A stretch of 13,809 nt of DNA from Thermotogae bacterium. Its GTDB lineage: Bacteria; Thermotogota; Thermotogae; Thermotogales; DSM-5069. Below the pieces are notes generated by a model. It worked only from the letters and a program-made list of their open reading frames with translations, was not told the DNA's origin and searched no databases. Where the stretch lies: the NCBI GenBank assembly GCA_003641785.1, contig QNAO01000004.1:1-13809 (forward strand). Direction: 5' to 3'. Positions 1 to 7,048 of this stretch are shown here, one piece after another. Numbering within the stretch: the stretch's first letter is position 1; every line of letters starts with the position of its first letter. Position numbers and translations under genes: made by a program.

Positions 1-666
1 GGGATCTCTACTGAATTTGATGGTGGGAAAAGCGTGGTTTACTGCTTTAAAGATCATGAAGAATTTGTTCAAGGATTGAATGTGGTTGAAACATGCTTGT
101 TCAAAAGAGAAGAAAAAGGGACAGCCAAAACCATTGAAATTTCATGGATTCAACAGGAAAAATACTGTCTCTTAGATATTGGAGATTTGTTTAACTGTAA
201 CGGAATAGCTTCTCCTGCAGATCCCGGTAATTTCGATAACCTGGGTGGAATTGTGGGGGCATATCTTCCCGATGACGAAGTAACAGAGGGTATCCAGATG
301 GTAAAAGGTATTCCATTTCATCTTGAGATATCAGGGTTTGACAATTTAAGAGCGGCAGGTCAAACACTGTTGCTACCCGAAACTTTGAATGTAGACAAAA
401 TTCATTTACTCGCAGCGGCCAACCATGGAGATTACGACGTAACACTGTTATTGGGAGATCAATCAGAGGTAGTTACCATAGAGGATTGGTGCAAAGACAC
501 GAAAGATCTCTCTTTTGAATACAGATACACCGCTTCCGGGCTGAGGCAGTATATTCCTTGTGGAATTAAAATATACTCGTTGAATGTGGCTAAGATAATA
601 GAAAAGCTTGTCTTACCCAAAAACTTGAATGTTCATATTTTTGCTATAACGCTTGAACTTAAATGA
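1..666 (+). CDS. Partial protein with C-terminal carbohydrate-enzyme-type beta-sandwich domain
   Basis: The reading frame is open to the first base of the window, so this is the 3' part of a longer gene; a GTG at 34 is probably only an internal codon. The visible 221 residues look like a beta-sandwich. They contain a stretch of the form LLDIGDLFNCNGIAS, then NFDNLGG, a 'KGIPFHLEISGFDN' segment, a 'GQTLLLP' strand, and 'IHLLAAANHGDYDVTLLLGD...EDWC'. From memory this order (hydrophobic core, GIPF, GQT..LP, LLgAAs.G, W) resembles an accessory domain found at the C-terminus of some bacterial glycoside hydrolases and secreted phosphatases, so a role in carbohydrate breakdown is plausible, but the catalytic part is outside the window. 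The family call is from pattern memory only. It is convergent with the diguanylate cyclase gene, and the 92 bases between them show no convincing terminator. Confidence 0.6.
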   Translation, partial: GISTEFDGGKSVVYCFKDHEEFVQGLNVVETCLFKREEKGTAKTIEISWIQQEKYCLLDIGDLFNCNGIASPADPGNFDNLGGIVGAYLPDDEVTEGIQMVKGIPFHLEISGFDNLRAAGQTLLLPETLNVDKIHLLAAANHGDYDVTLLLGDQSEVVTIEDWCKDTKDLSFEYRYTASGLRQYIPCGIKIYSLNVAKIIEKLVLPKNLNVHIFAITLELK

Positions 667-758
667 TTTTTTGAAATAGGTGTTTCTGAAACGAATTGAA
701 TACGCAGGATTCATCATTCTTTTTCGAATTCGTCAAGAAGATCTGGTTCAAAGCATTT

Positions 759-1619
759 CTACTTCTTACTTTCATACATTCTTTTGTCTGCCTTCATAAC
801 CAGTTCTTCCACAGTGTTACCATCCTGCGGATAGACGGCCACCCCGGCGCTGAAATCCACCGTGAACGACTTGCCATCAATGGAAAAGGGCCTGCAAATA
901 GAATTTCTGAGCCTCTTTATGACTTCCTTGGCAGTGGAATGATCAGAGGGATTGAGCAAGATAATGAATTCATCTCCTCCAATTCTTCCGATTATATCTT
1001 CTTTCTTGAGAGAATGCTTCATTCTTTCCCCCAAAGCCTTTAGAAGCTTATCTCCTGTTACATGGCCATGCACATCATTTATGGATTTGAAATTGTTCAA
1101 GTCTATGTATATGAAAGCGAAGCTGGTCTTCTTTTTCGCGGATTCTTTCAAGACACGTCGAGCTTTTGTAAAAAAGAAAGCCCTGTTTGTGACACCTGTT
1201 AACCTATCAAAAACAACAAATGTCTCAAGTTTTTGCCCAAGAAAAGAGATGTTTTTCAGATAGTGAATCATCAAAAAAGCAAAGAAAAGGAGGGGGACTA
1301 TCGTTAGCACATGTCCCAACTGACGAATCAACCATGCCGAAGAAAGAACCGACAGAAAAATTAGTAAGCCGCTGTAAAGAAATAAAAATGAGAATGCCCT
1401 CACGGCTCTATTTCTAATATGAGTGAAAAACGCATAAAAAACGGCAGTTCTGGCTGCTAAATCTAATGCGCTCAGAATTATTTGAAAAGAGCTTATCGCA
1501 ACCGGATGAGGCGAGAATAAGATGAAGGTTAGTATTGTCGCAAACAACACTAAGCAAATTCGTCCAAGACCTTTATAATTTCTTTTTTGTTTTTTTAAAA
1601 GTGTTCTTTTGGATTTCAT
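759..1619 (-). CDS. Membrane-anchored GGDEF diguanylate cyclase
   Basis: This protein should make cyclic di-GMP from two GTP at the inner face of the cytoplasmic membrane. The 286-residue sequence starts with a basic stretch (residues 1-20), followed by about four hydrophobic segments (roughly 20-36, 43-66, 76-97, 101-119), and a full GGDEF domain from about 135 to the end. Seen directly are DRLTGVTNR (138-146), the metal-binding IDLNNFKSIND region (172-182) and an intact GGDEF at 214-218. The allosteric I-site, normally RxxD five residues before GGDEF, reads KKED (205-208), so product inhibition may be weak or absent. No extra sensor domain is present; the membrane part is probably the input. 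It is the last gene of the minus-strand operon, 30 bases after the CBS gene, with an AAGAGG element close to the ATG. The enzyme class is secure; the signal it senses is unknown. Confidence 0.93.
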   Translation of the reverse strand: MKSKRTLLKKQKRNYKGLGRICLVLFATILTFILFSPHPVAISSFQIILSALDLAARTAVFYAFFTHIRNRAVRAFSFLFLYSGLLIFLSVLSSAWLIRQLGHVLTIVPLLFFAFLMIHYLKNISFLGQKLETFVVFDRLTGVTNRAFFFTKARRVLKESAKKKTSFAFIYIDLNNFKSINDVHGHVTGDKLLKALGERMKHSLKKEDIIGRIGGDEFIILLNPSDHSTAKEVIKRLRNSICRPFSIDGKSFTVDFSAGVAVYPQDGNTVEELVMKADKRMYESKK

Positions 1620-1649
1620 TTGCCTCTTAAGGATATTTAAAAACCAAAC

Positions 1650-2096
1650 TTAAAGCAAACCCTCCATGGCAGATCTCAATATATCCATTCGAGTCACAAT
1701 TCCAATCAGCTTGTCGCATTCATCAACTACGGGTAGTATTTTCAAGTTGTGCCTTATCATAAGATCTGCAACATGTATTAAAGCGGCATTTTCCTTCACA
1801 GTAAGGGCGGGATGTGTCATATATTCCGACACTTTCTTGTTCTTTAGTTTTTCCAGATTTCTAATGAACTGATTCAAATCTGGAATAAACGAGGCAGATT
1901 GAAGCAAAGAGAAATAGCTCGGGAGAGCTGCGTTTATGATGTCGTTCTCACTTATAAAACCCAGAACTTTCATGTCTTCTGATACAACTGGAATTCCAGA
2001 CAAAAGCTGACTAGAGAGTATTTTCAAAACTCGTTCTATCGTCTCGTCTTCCATAACCGCCGTAACATCTTTTACCATAGCTTGACTCACACGCAT
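1650..2096 (-). CDS. Tandem CBS-domain protein
   Basis: This is a small soluble protein made of one CBS pair (Bateman module), a fold that usually binds adenine nucleotides and controls a partner. CBS1 covers about residues 1-60 (VSQAMVKDVTAVMEDETIE...GIPVVSE...VLGFISENDII), a helical insert about 60-87, and CBS2 about 88-145 (VSEYMTHPALTV...KILPVVDE..KLIGIVTRMDIL). No catalytic or DNA-binding domain is attached. The frame extends to a GTG at 2105 that overlaps the kinase stop as GTGA. I prefer the ATG at 2096 because GGAGTGAG lies eight bases upstream and the resulting N-terminus (MRVSQAM) matches the usual CBS start; the protein is then 148 residues. Tight coupling to the sugar kinase upstream and the diguanylate cyclase downstream suggests it reports energy status to this operon, but its partner cannot be read from the sequence. 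Confidence 0.92.
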   Translation of the reverse strand: MRVSQAMVKDVTAVMEDETIERVLKILSSQLLSGIPVVSEDMKVLGFISENDIINAALPSYFSLLQSASFIPDLNQFIRNLEKLKNKKVSEYMTHPALTVKENAALIHVADLMIRHNLKILPVVDECDKLIGIVTRMDILRSAMEGLL

Positions 2097-2101
2097 CGGA
2101 C

Positions 2102-3067
2102 TCACTCCAGCTTTTCCATTTTGCAGTGATGTGCTGCACTCTTTATCTCGTCCATAGTCGGCATCTCTTTTTTCATTTTTCTTGTCTTAGCCAAAGCCGC
2201 AATGTAGCCAAATTTCGCCGTTTGGATGTAATCTTCTGTTGTAACATTGAGTCTGTGATATATCATCGCCGCTATGTACGTATCCCCTATACCCAAAAGA
2301 TGTGAGGAATCTATTTCCACATCTGTAGTCAAGTGCCACACTTCATCTTTTGTTGCAACTATGTCTCCTTTTATTTTGTAGGAAAGGACTACGAGTTCGC
2401 ATCCATGTTTTATCAATTCCTTAGCAGCTCGGACGTAATCTTCAAGTTCCCTGAGTTTCTTTCCCATCACTACCTTTTCCGCTCTTAAATCCGGTCTGAG
2501 CACATGAGGGCACGCGATTGGTAAGGAAGGCTGAAGGTATTCATCAATCACTTCCATGAACACTATTTTACCTTTTTCTTTGGCTTTCTTAACAAGGTAT
2601 CCATAAGTATCAGAAGCCACACCTCTTGGCAAGCTCCCGGAAAGAACAACGCAGTTGACTCTGGAAAGCAGCATTTCATACCTTTTAAGAAAGTGATCCA
2701 GAGTATCGCTGTCAATCTCGGGACCTGGTGAATTAATTTCCGTAATCGTGTGGTTGACTTCATCAAGTATCGCTATGTTTTCGCGGGTTTCTTGTTCTAT
2801 ATGGACAAAGCTGGTAGTTATAAGATCACTGATCTTTCTGAGCTCGTTGACAACTACCCTTCCTGTATATCCACCAGTTATGCCAAGTGCGACAGATGAA
2901 ATCCCAAGCTTTGCAAGAGCTATAGAAACATTGACTCCTTTCCCACCGGGAGTCATTTCCGTCTCTTCGTATGAATGAATCCTGTGCAATTTGTTGACGT
3001 GAAAATCGCTCACAAAAAATTCCCTATCCAAAGCGGGATTCATCGTTACCGTTAGAACCTTCAACAT
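2102..3067 (-). CDS. PfkB-family sugar kinase, 1-phosphofructokinase (FruK)-like
   Basis: This is a ribokinase-fold kinase that transfers phosphate from ATP to a sugar phosphate. The N-terminus TVTMNPALD (6-14) is typical of the FruK/LacC branch (1-phosphofructokinase, tagatose-6-phosphate kinase, 6-phosphofructokinase 2). The glycine-rich GGKGVNVS (41-48), LSGSLPRGV (142-150) and the catalytic signature LGIGDTYIAA (258-267, catalytic Asp262) are all visible; the usual AGD reads IGD and the KPN motif reads RPD. At 321 residues it has the family's normal length. The start is an ATG behind AAGGGGTGA, one base after the stop of the ATPase gene, and its stop overlaps the extended CBS frame, so the genes are translationally linked. 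No fructose PTS gene lies nearby, so the substrate (fructose 1-phosphate, fructose 6-phosphate, tagatose 6-phosphate) is unresolved. Confidence 0.9.
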   Translation of the reverse strand: MLKVLTVTMNPALDREFFVSDFHVNKLHRIHSYEETEMTPGGKGVNVSIALAKLGISSVALGITGGYTGRVVVNELRKISDLITTSFVHIEQETRENIAILDEVNHTITEINSPGPEIDSDTLDHFLKRYEMLLSRVNCVVLSGSLPRGVASDTYGYLVKKAKEKGKIVFMEVIDEYLQPSLPIACPHVLRPDLRAEKVVMGKKLRELEDYVRAAKELIKHGCELVVLSYKIKGDIVATKDEVWHLTTDVEIDSSHLLGIGDTYIAAMIYHRLNVTTEDYIQTAKFGYIAALAKTRKMKKEMPTMDEIKSAAHHCKMEKLE

Positions 3068-3068
3068 T

Positions 3069-3821
3069 TCACCCCTTTACGACAAGGTCTCTTGGATTTC
3101 CGCTGTACTCAATTCTACCATTCTTTAAGTGAATGAACAAATTTGCCATAGACAAGAAGCGGTTTTTATGACGAGTACTGAGAATGACAACTCTATCCTC
3201 TTTCACTGTGAAAAGTTCCTGGGAAATTCTTTCAAGTGCTTCGTCGTCTACATGATCCAAGATACAGTCCAGTACAACGACAGATGATTTTCTAACAACT
3301 GCGCTGAAGATGAGAATCATTATCTTCTCCATAGTATAGAAATCTCTGAGCGGGGTTTTCATCTCTTTTCTTAGTAGCTTCAGTATGCCTAACCTATCGA
3401 GTTCTGTGGAAAAATTGTCAATTGATATGCTCTCTTCATCGGCGATTAGATTCATGTATTCATTGAAAGTCAAATAATCGAGGGCTTCCAAAAATGTGGG
3501 TTCGATATAGGTAACAATCTTTCGAAGTATTTTCTTTTCATAGCTGGAAATATCCTTGTTATTTATTTTGATGCTTCCCTTATAAGATACATTTTCGTAT
3601 ATTTCTTTATTCAAGCCCAATAAAGATCTTAAAAGAGCCGATTTACCGGCTCCTCTGCATCCATAAACTACTGCGAAATTACCAGCAGTAACCTTGAAAT
3701 CTATGTTTCTGAGTACTTCGATGTTCTCCAATGTCAGCGAAAAATCGAGAAACTCTACAGCACTATGTTCCTGTGCTGTTTGATTTGCTCGGTTCACTCT
3801 CCCTTTTGCACTTGTTTTCAA
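3069..3821 (-). CDS. Degenerate ABC-type ATPase domain protein
   Basis: This 250-residue protein has the plan of a single ABC nucleotide-binding domain, but most catalytic motifs are eroded. Walker A is intact (GCRGAGKS, 54-61). Walker B ends in VVVLDC (181-186), with Cys where the catalytic Glu should stand. The LSGGQ signature region (about 159-166) reads RDFYTMEK, the Q-loop position is Glu (YIEP, about 105-108) and the switch His reads STRH (216-219) instead of STH. It may therefore bind ATP but hydrolyse it poorly. No permease gene is adjacent; the next gene is a sugar kinase one base after its stop. The only in-frame start clear of the upstream stop codon is a TTG at 3821, ten bases after AAGGAGG that lies inside the small upstream ORF; a GTG at 3797 is an alternative. 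A regulatory or structural role is inference. Confidence 0.8.
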   Translation of the reverse strand: MKTSAKGRVNRANQTAQEHSAVEFLDFSLTLENIEVLRNIDFKVTAGNFAVVYGCRGAGKSALLRSLLGLNKEIYENVSYKGSIKINNKDISSYEKKILRKIVTYIEPTFLEALDYLTFNEYMNLIADEESISIDNFSTELDRLGILKLLRKEMKTPLRDFYTMEKIMILIFSAVVRKSSVVVLDCILDHVDDEALERISQELFTVKEDRVVILSTRHKNRFLSMANLFIHLKNGRIEYSGNPRDLVVKG

Positions 3822-3936
3822 ACAGGGTTAGCCTCCTTCTTAATTCCTCCTCTGCATCTGAATTACCTTCCTTTAACATTCTCAGGAGTTCATATTGAGA
3901 CACCGTTTTAGGGTTCTTGGGGTTCTGTTTACCCAT
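3763..3936 (-). CDS. Small charged protein of 57 residues, unknown function
   Basis: This small ORF begins with ATG at 3936, seven bases after a very strong Shine-Dalgarno element (AAGGAGGGG, 3952-3944), and stops with TAG at 3763. It is highly charged: a polar Lys/Pro/Asn-rich start (residues 1-11), a likely amphipathic helix from about residue 13 to 44 (QYELLRMLKEG, then an EEELRRRL stretch) and a Ser/Thr-rich tail. There is no signal peptide or membrane segment. Its last 59 bases overlap the TTG start and first residues of the degenerate ATPase gene, and the ATPase's own AAGGAGG sits inside it, as expected for a translationally coupled pair. It may be the real first gene of this sub-operon, or a leader peptide that sets translation of the ATPase. 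I do not recognise the family. Confidence 0.6.
   Translation of the reverse strand: MGKQNPKNPKTVSQYELLRMLKEGNSDAEEELRRRLTLFENKCKRESEPSKSNSTGT
3832..3837 (-). promoter_or_regulatory. Ribosome binding site deciding the TTG start of the ABC-type ATPase
   Basis: An AGGAGG core (AAGGAGG including the flanking A) on the minus strand lies within the coding sequence of the small ORF, ten bases before the TTG at 3821. It supports a rare start codon that has no in-frame alternative upstream, because a TAA closes the frame at 3830-3828. Its position implies coupling to translation of the small ORF. Confidence 0.5.
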
Positions 3937-3943
3937 CTATTTA

Positions 3944-3952
3944 CCCCTCCTT
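3944..3952 (-). promoter_or_regulatory. Strong ribosome binding site of the 57-residue ORF
   Basis: AAGGAGGGG on the minus strand, seven bases before the ATG at 3936. It is among the strongest Shine-Dalgarno matches in the window and is the main reason for calling the small ORF. Confidence 0.65.
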
Positions 3953-4036
3953 ACGGATCTGCGGTACAGCATCTATTTTAGATCTTGTTAGTTGCTCAAA
4001 TTTGTACCTCACATTAAGAAAAAGCGCATACACAGT

Positions 4037-5749
4037 TCACCGAGTTACTTTTATACCATATAGTTTCATTTTGTAATAAAGCGTTCTCGGACTTATGTTC
4101 AATTCCTGTGAAGTTTTTCGAACATCCCAGCTGTTTCTTTTCAAAGCAGTCAGAATTACCTTACTCTCATACTCTGAAACTATGTTCTTCAAGTTACCAT
4201 GGGCGAAAGCCTCGTGTGGAAAGCCCTCTGACTCTGATGGGGTCAACGGAGGAAGGTGCTTAGCCTCTATAACTTTTTCGTCGATATTCATGTTTATCAT
4301 AGCTCTTCCAATTACATTTTCTAATTCTCGCACGTTCCCGGGCCAATCATAAGAGGTCAATCTGTGCAACGCGTCTGGAGAAATTCCTTGAACAATCCTT
4401 CCATATTCTTGATTCAATTTTTTCATCGTATGGTGAATCAAAGGCGCGATATCCTCTTTTCTATTCCTTAATGGAGGAAGAAAAATGGGAAAAACATTCA
4501 GCCTGAAGTAGAGATCGGGAAGGAAGTCCCCTTGCTGAACCATTTTTTCCAAATTCATGTTAGTTGCAGCTATTATTCTAACGTCAATCTTGATAGTCCT
4601 TGTTCCACCTATAGGAGCTATTTCTTTACTTTCTAAAAAACGTAGAAGCTTTGACTGAAGAATCAAAGGCATCTTCCCTACCTCATCAAGGAACACTGTG
4701 CCTCTGTGGGCTTCTTCAAGAAGTCCTTTTTTACCCTCACGTTTCGCGCCAGTGAATGCTCCTCCAACGTAACCAAATAGCTCTGATTCTAATATAGACT
4801 CCGGAATTGCGGAGCAGTTGACACTTACGAACGGATTGTGCTTCCTGTCACTTGCATTGTGTATTGCATGAGCGAACAGCTCCTTCCCTGTACCACTCTC
4901 ACCTCGCAGCAACACTGTTGCAGGAGTTTTAGCAACCTTCATTGCTTGGGAAACGGCTATCTTCATCTTCGAGCTCTCGGCAACGATGTCCTCAAAACTG
5001 TACTTTGCACTCATTCGTCTGATCAGTCTCTTCACTTCATCAAGTTCACGATTTAGTTTCATTATTTCCGACACATCATGAATAACTGCAACACTACCCC
5101 TGAACTCTCCCTTTACGAACAGCGGAGTCACATTTACCAAAACTTCTCGCTTTTTGGGACCAACTCGAAGACGAGCCCTATAAATTGGCTGTCGGCTTTG
5201 GGCAACCTTTATGTGAACACTCTCTCCTTCAGCGATATCAATTGTAGCTGGCTTTCCTATAACTTCAGATGCAGCGAATCCAGTTATTCTCGTGTACGCT
5301 TTGTTAACTAAAACGATTTTCCCATCAGCATCTGCGACTGATATTGCGTCATTTGTCGACTCTATAACGGCTTTTAGCAGAGCTTCTACTTCCTTGAGAT
5401 TCGTGACCTCTTCTGCCATTTTTTGTGCGCTTGTAATATCTCTAAACACTGCCAAGACACCTATGATATTGCCGTGTTGGTCTTTTAGAGGGATTCTCGA
5501 TGTTATTATTGCGGTGGTTCCTAAGTGCTGAATCCTATCTATCTCTGGTGTTCCACTTTTCAAGACTATGTGGAGCCTCGTGTTGGGTATCGCATCCACT
5601 ACGTATTTGCCAACTACTTGAGATGCGGGTATTCCCAGTATGAGGGAAGCCTGTTTGTTCATGAACACAATTTTGCCATCCTTGTCGGTAAGAATAACAC
5701 CTTCGATGATGCTGTTCAATATACGTTCAAGGAATTCTGCTCTTTCCAA
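4037..5749 (-). CDS. PAS-PAS sigma-54-dependent transcriptional activator (AAA+, Fis-type HTH)
   Basis: This is a bacterial enhancer-binding protein that would remodel RNA polymerase holding sigma-54 at -24/-12 promoters. With a TTG start it has 570 residues: PAS1 about 5-105 ([20 protein letters not shown]), PAS2 about 120-225 ([16 protein letters not shown]), an AAA+ domain about 250-480, and a C-terminal HTH about 539-566 ([21 protein letters not shown]). Walker A GESGTGKE (283-290), the sigma-54 contact loop GAFTGA (330-335), Walker B VFLDE (352-356) and the FRLNVF arginine-finger region are intact. PAS input without a receiver domain suggests a ligand or redox signal, as in RocR-like regulators. 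The frame opens with GTG at 5758, but AAGGGGTG is spaced correctly only for the TTG at 5749. It overlaps the end of rsmA by 34 bases. Target genes are not visible in the window. Confidence 0.93.
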   Translation of the reverse strand: MERAEFLERILNSIIEGVILTDKDGKIVFMNKQASLILGIPASQVVGKYVVDAIPNTRLHIVLKSGTPEIDRIQHLGTTAIITSRIPLKDQHGNIIGVLAVFRDITSAQKMAEEVTNLKEVEALLKAVIESTNDAISVADADGKIVLVNKAYTRITGFAASEVIGKPATIDIAEGESVHIKVAQSRQPIYRARLRVGPKKREVLVNVTPLFVKGEFRGSVAVIHDVSEIMKLNRELDEVKRLIRRMSAKYSFEDIVAESSKMKIAVSQAMKVAKTPATVLLRGESGTGKELFAHAIHNASDRKHNPFVSVNCSAIPESILESELFGYVGGAFTGAKREGKKGLLEEAHRGTVFLDEVGKMPLILQSKLLRFLESKEIAPIGGTRTIKIDVRIIAATNMNLEKMVQQGDFLPDLYFRLNVFPIFLPPLRNRKEDIAPLIHHTMKKLNQEYGRIVQGISPDALHRLTSYDWPGNVRELENVIGRAMINMNIDEKVIEAKHLPPLTPSESEGFPHEAFAHGNLKNIVSEYESKVILTALKRNSWDVRKTSQELNISPRTLYYKMKLYGIKVTR

Positions 5750-6495
5750 GACAACCACCCCTTGTAGAGACCCAGAAAGGTTTCAATGGGAGTTCTTCTC
5801 ACTTTCGTGTTCATCATGGGCAAATTTAGCTTTTTGAGAATTTTGTTTGTATCGCCTTTGAAAACTTGTTTAAGTACAGAAGATAGATTCTTTCCAGGTG
5901 AACTTAGTAGAAATCTGATAAAGTTTCTGTATTCCACAAAATTCGGGATATCATTTCGTAGTTCCATTTTTACCACGACTGAATCTACCGATGGCGGTGG
6001 AGAAAAATCCTTCTTCGAAACTGTCATTACTCTTTGAACATCATAAAATGTCTGGGCTAACACAGAGATGTATCTGTAGTTCTTGCCACCGGGATAGGCT
6101 GTCATTTTATCTGCAAATTCCTTTTGAATCATAAGTATCGCCCTTTTGAAGGAAAGTTGAACGATTTTTTCGATAATTTCCTTTGAAATGTAGTAAGGAA
6201 TGTTGCCCACACACACACAATTTCGAGGTAACTCACTTGGCTCAACTGTTAGAAAATCTTTGAATCTGAGCTCAACATTACCAAAACTTTTCAGCTTGAA
6301 CTGTAAAAGTTTTTTCAAGGAGGCATCTACCTCGTAGGAGATAACTCTTGCGCCAGTCTCAGCAAGTGGTTTTGTAAGGCTGCCTCTACCGGCTCCTATT
6401 TCGATAACGGTGTCTGTCTCTGAAATCTCAACAACTTTGACAATATCCGTTGCTACCTGCCCTCGAATGAGAAAATGTTGTCCAAATCGGTGCAT
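5716..6495 (-). CDS. rsmA: 16S rRNA (adenine-N6,N6)-dimethyltransferase RsmA/KsgA
   Basis: This enzyme dimethylates the two adjacent adenosines in the 3'-terminal hairpin of 16S rRNA, using S-adenosylmethionine during small-subunit assembly. The 259-residue protein begins with the family's FGQHFL (4-9), then shows the SAM-binding motif [12 protein letters not shown] (30-41), the acidic EVD (55-57) that follows it, the catalytic motif GNIPYYIS (97-104; most relatives have NLPY), and FSPPPSVDS (164-172). A helical C-terminal domain follows. Length is slightly short of the usual 260-280 but nothing essential is missing. The ATG shares one base with the stop of the MaoC gene (TAATG), so the two are co-translated, and its 3' end overlaps the activator gene. 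Assignment is secure; why it sits with a hydratase and an activator is unclear. Confidence 0.96.
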   Translation of the reverse strand: MHRFGQHFLIRGQVATDIVKVVEISETDTVIEIGAGRGSLTKPLAETGARVISYEVDASLKKLLQFKLKSFGNVELRFKDFLTVEPSELPRNCVCVGNIPYYISKEIIEKIVQLSFKRAILMIQKEFADKMTAYPGGKNYRYISVLAQTFYDVQRVMTVSKKDFSPPPSVDSVVVKMELRNDIPNFVEYRNFIRFLLSSPGKNLSSVLKQVFKGDTNKILKKLNLPMMNTKVRRTPIETFLGLYKGWLSWKEQNSLNVY

Positions 6496-6905
6496 TACTC
6501 AAACAGCACCTCAGCTTGCGCGTCTATTGCTTTGGTGTCATCCTTTTTGTATACGGGAGTATCCAGTATTATTCGTTTCTTGTCGGAATTTATCTCAAGG
6601 ACACTGACTCGTATTTCTACAGTTTCGTCTACATAAACGGGGGCTCGATACTTCAGTAGTTGCTTCACAATTATTGTACCTGGTCCTGGAAAGTTCATTC
6701 CCATAATGCGGGAAATCATTGAAGCCACAAGCATTCCATGACATATTCTCTTTCCAAATCGGCTCTTTCTTGCAAACGATTCATCTAAATGGAGTGGGTT
6801 CATATCACCTGTTAGCTCGGCAAACTTTCTGACCATGTCATCAGTGATTTTAATAGTTTCTCTATATTCCCGCCCAACTGTGAAATCCTCAAATCTCAAA
6901 TTCAC
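6495..6905 (-). CDS. MaoC-like hotdog-fold hydratase
   Basis: This 136-residue protein belongs to the single-hotdog MaoC/PhaJ group, which hydrates enoyl-CoA to (R)-3-hydroxyacyl-CoA. The hydratase signature is clear: FAELTGDMNPLHLDESFA (28-45) with the catalytic pair Asp34 and His39, followed by HGML (56-59) and the MGMNFPGPGTI segment (68-78). These correspond to the Asp-x-Asn-Pro-x-His active site of PhaJ. It is the first gene of the minus-strand block. The start is a GTG directly behind AAAGGGGTGA; the short spacing matches other starts in this window. No other fatty-acid or polyhydroxyalkanoate gene is near, so the physiological substrate is open; a short-chain acyl-CoA is the simplest guess. 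Confidence 0.88.
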   Translation of the reverse strand: MNLRFEDFTVGREYRETIKITDDMVRKFAELTGDMNPLHLDESFARKSRFGKRICHGMLVASMISRIMGMNFPGPGTIIVKQLLKYRAPVYVDETVEIRVSVLEINSDKKRIILDTPVYKKDDTKAIDAQAEVLFE

Positions 6906-6931
6906 TCACCCCTTTTGTTAGAAATCCTTGC

Positions 6932-6960
6932 GTGAGAAGCTTCTTCTGACAAAGCCTCAC
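6932..6960 (-). promoter_or_regulatory. Leader hairpin before the MaoC-like gene
   Basis: The minus-strand leader can fold with GTGAG pairing to CTCAC and, inside it, GCTT pairing to AAGC across a nine-base loop, with a two-base bulge on one side. It ends about 27 bases before the GTG start. There is no U-run, so it is not a classical terminator; it could affect mRNA stability or translation. Evidence is base pairing only. Confidence 0.3.
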
Positions 6961-6978
6961 AACTTGTGCCTTTTTACA

Positions 6979-7006
6979 TTGACATTTTACAACAAATGTA
7001 TTTAAG
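6979..7006 (+). promoter_or_regulatory. Candidate sigma-A promoter for the cofactor operon
   Basis: A perfect -35 TTGACA (6979-6984) is followed after 16 bases by a weak -10, TTTAAG (7001-7006). The left operator-like dyad covers the spacer and the right dyad would lie about 20 bases downstream of the start site. A second -10-like TAAAAT at 7041-7046 has no good -35. Confidence 0.4.
6982..6999. promoter_or_regulatory. Left operator-like dyad ACATTT-N6-AAATGT
   Basis: A perfect 6-bp inverted repeat with a six-base centre (TACAAC). It overlaps the -10 of the minus-strand promoter and the end of the -35 of the plus-strand promoter. Size and symmetry fit a dimeric HTH repressor, whose identity is unknown. 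Confidence 0.5.
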
Positions 7007-7013
7007 CATTCAA
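6984..7013 (-). promoter_or_regulatory. Candidate sigma-A promoter for the MaoC-rsmA operon
   Basis: On the minus strand TTGAAT (7013-7008) is followed after 18 bases by TAAAAT (6989-6984), a fair -35/-10 pair. Transcription would start near 6977, giving a leader of about 70 bases containing the hairpin at 6932-6960. The -10 lies inside the left operator-like dyad, so a bound protein would block it. Confidence 0.45.
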
Positions 7014-7030
7014 AACTGTTCGTATCTCAA

Positions 7031-7048
7031 GCATTTGTTTTAAAATGT
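7031..7048. promoter_or_regulatory. Right operator-like dyad GCATTT-N6-AAATGT
   Basis: A second copy of the dyad with one arm mismatch and centre GTTTTA, whose reverse complement (TAAAAC) matches the left centre at five of six bases. It lies about 49 bp centre to centre from the left dyad, just before the moeA ribosome binding site. Confidence 0.5.

Noticed and set aside
667..758. Possible terminator between the convergent genes (TGAAT 697-701 pairing with ATTCA 709-713, then a T-rich run)
   Set aside because: The stem has only five AT-rich pairs and is too weak to call.
952..1417. Plus-strand frames opposite the diguanylate cyclase
   Set aside because: They are shadows of a gene with complete family motifs on the other strand and lack ribosome binding sites.
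3970..3999. Possible sigma-A promoter before the small ORF (TTGAGC and TAAAAT on the minus strand)
   Set aside because: The two hexamers are only 13 bases apart, and the properly spaced alternatives are poor matches, so an internal promoter here is unproven.
3994..4010. Sigma-54-like GG...GC element upstream of the small ORF (minus strand)
   Set aside because: The spacing between GG and GC is 11 bases, not the strict 10, and the flanks do not match TGGCAC or TTGC.
4838..5837. Plus-strand frames opposite the sigma-54 activator and rsmA
   Set aside because: They are antisense shadows with low-complexity, Ser/Cys-rich products and no family motif.
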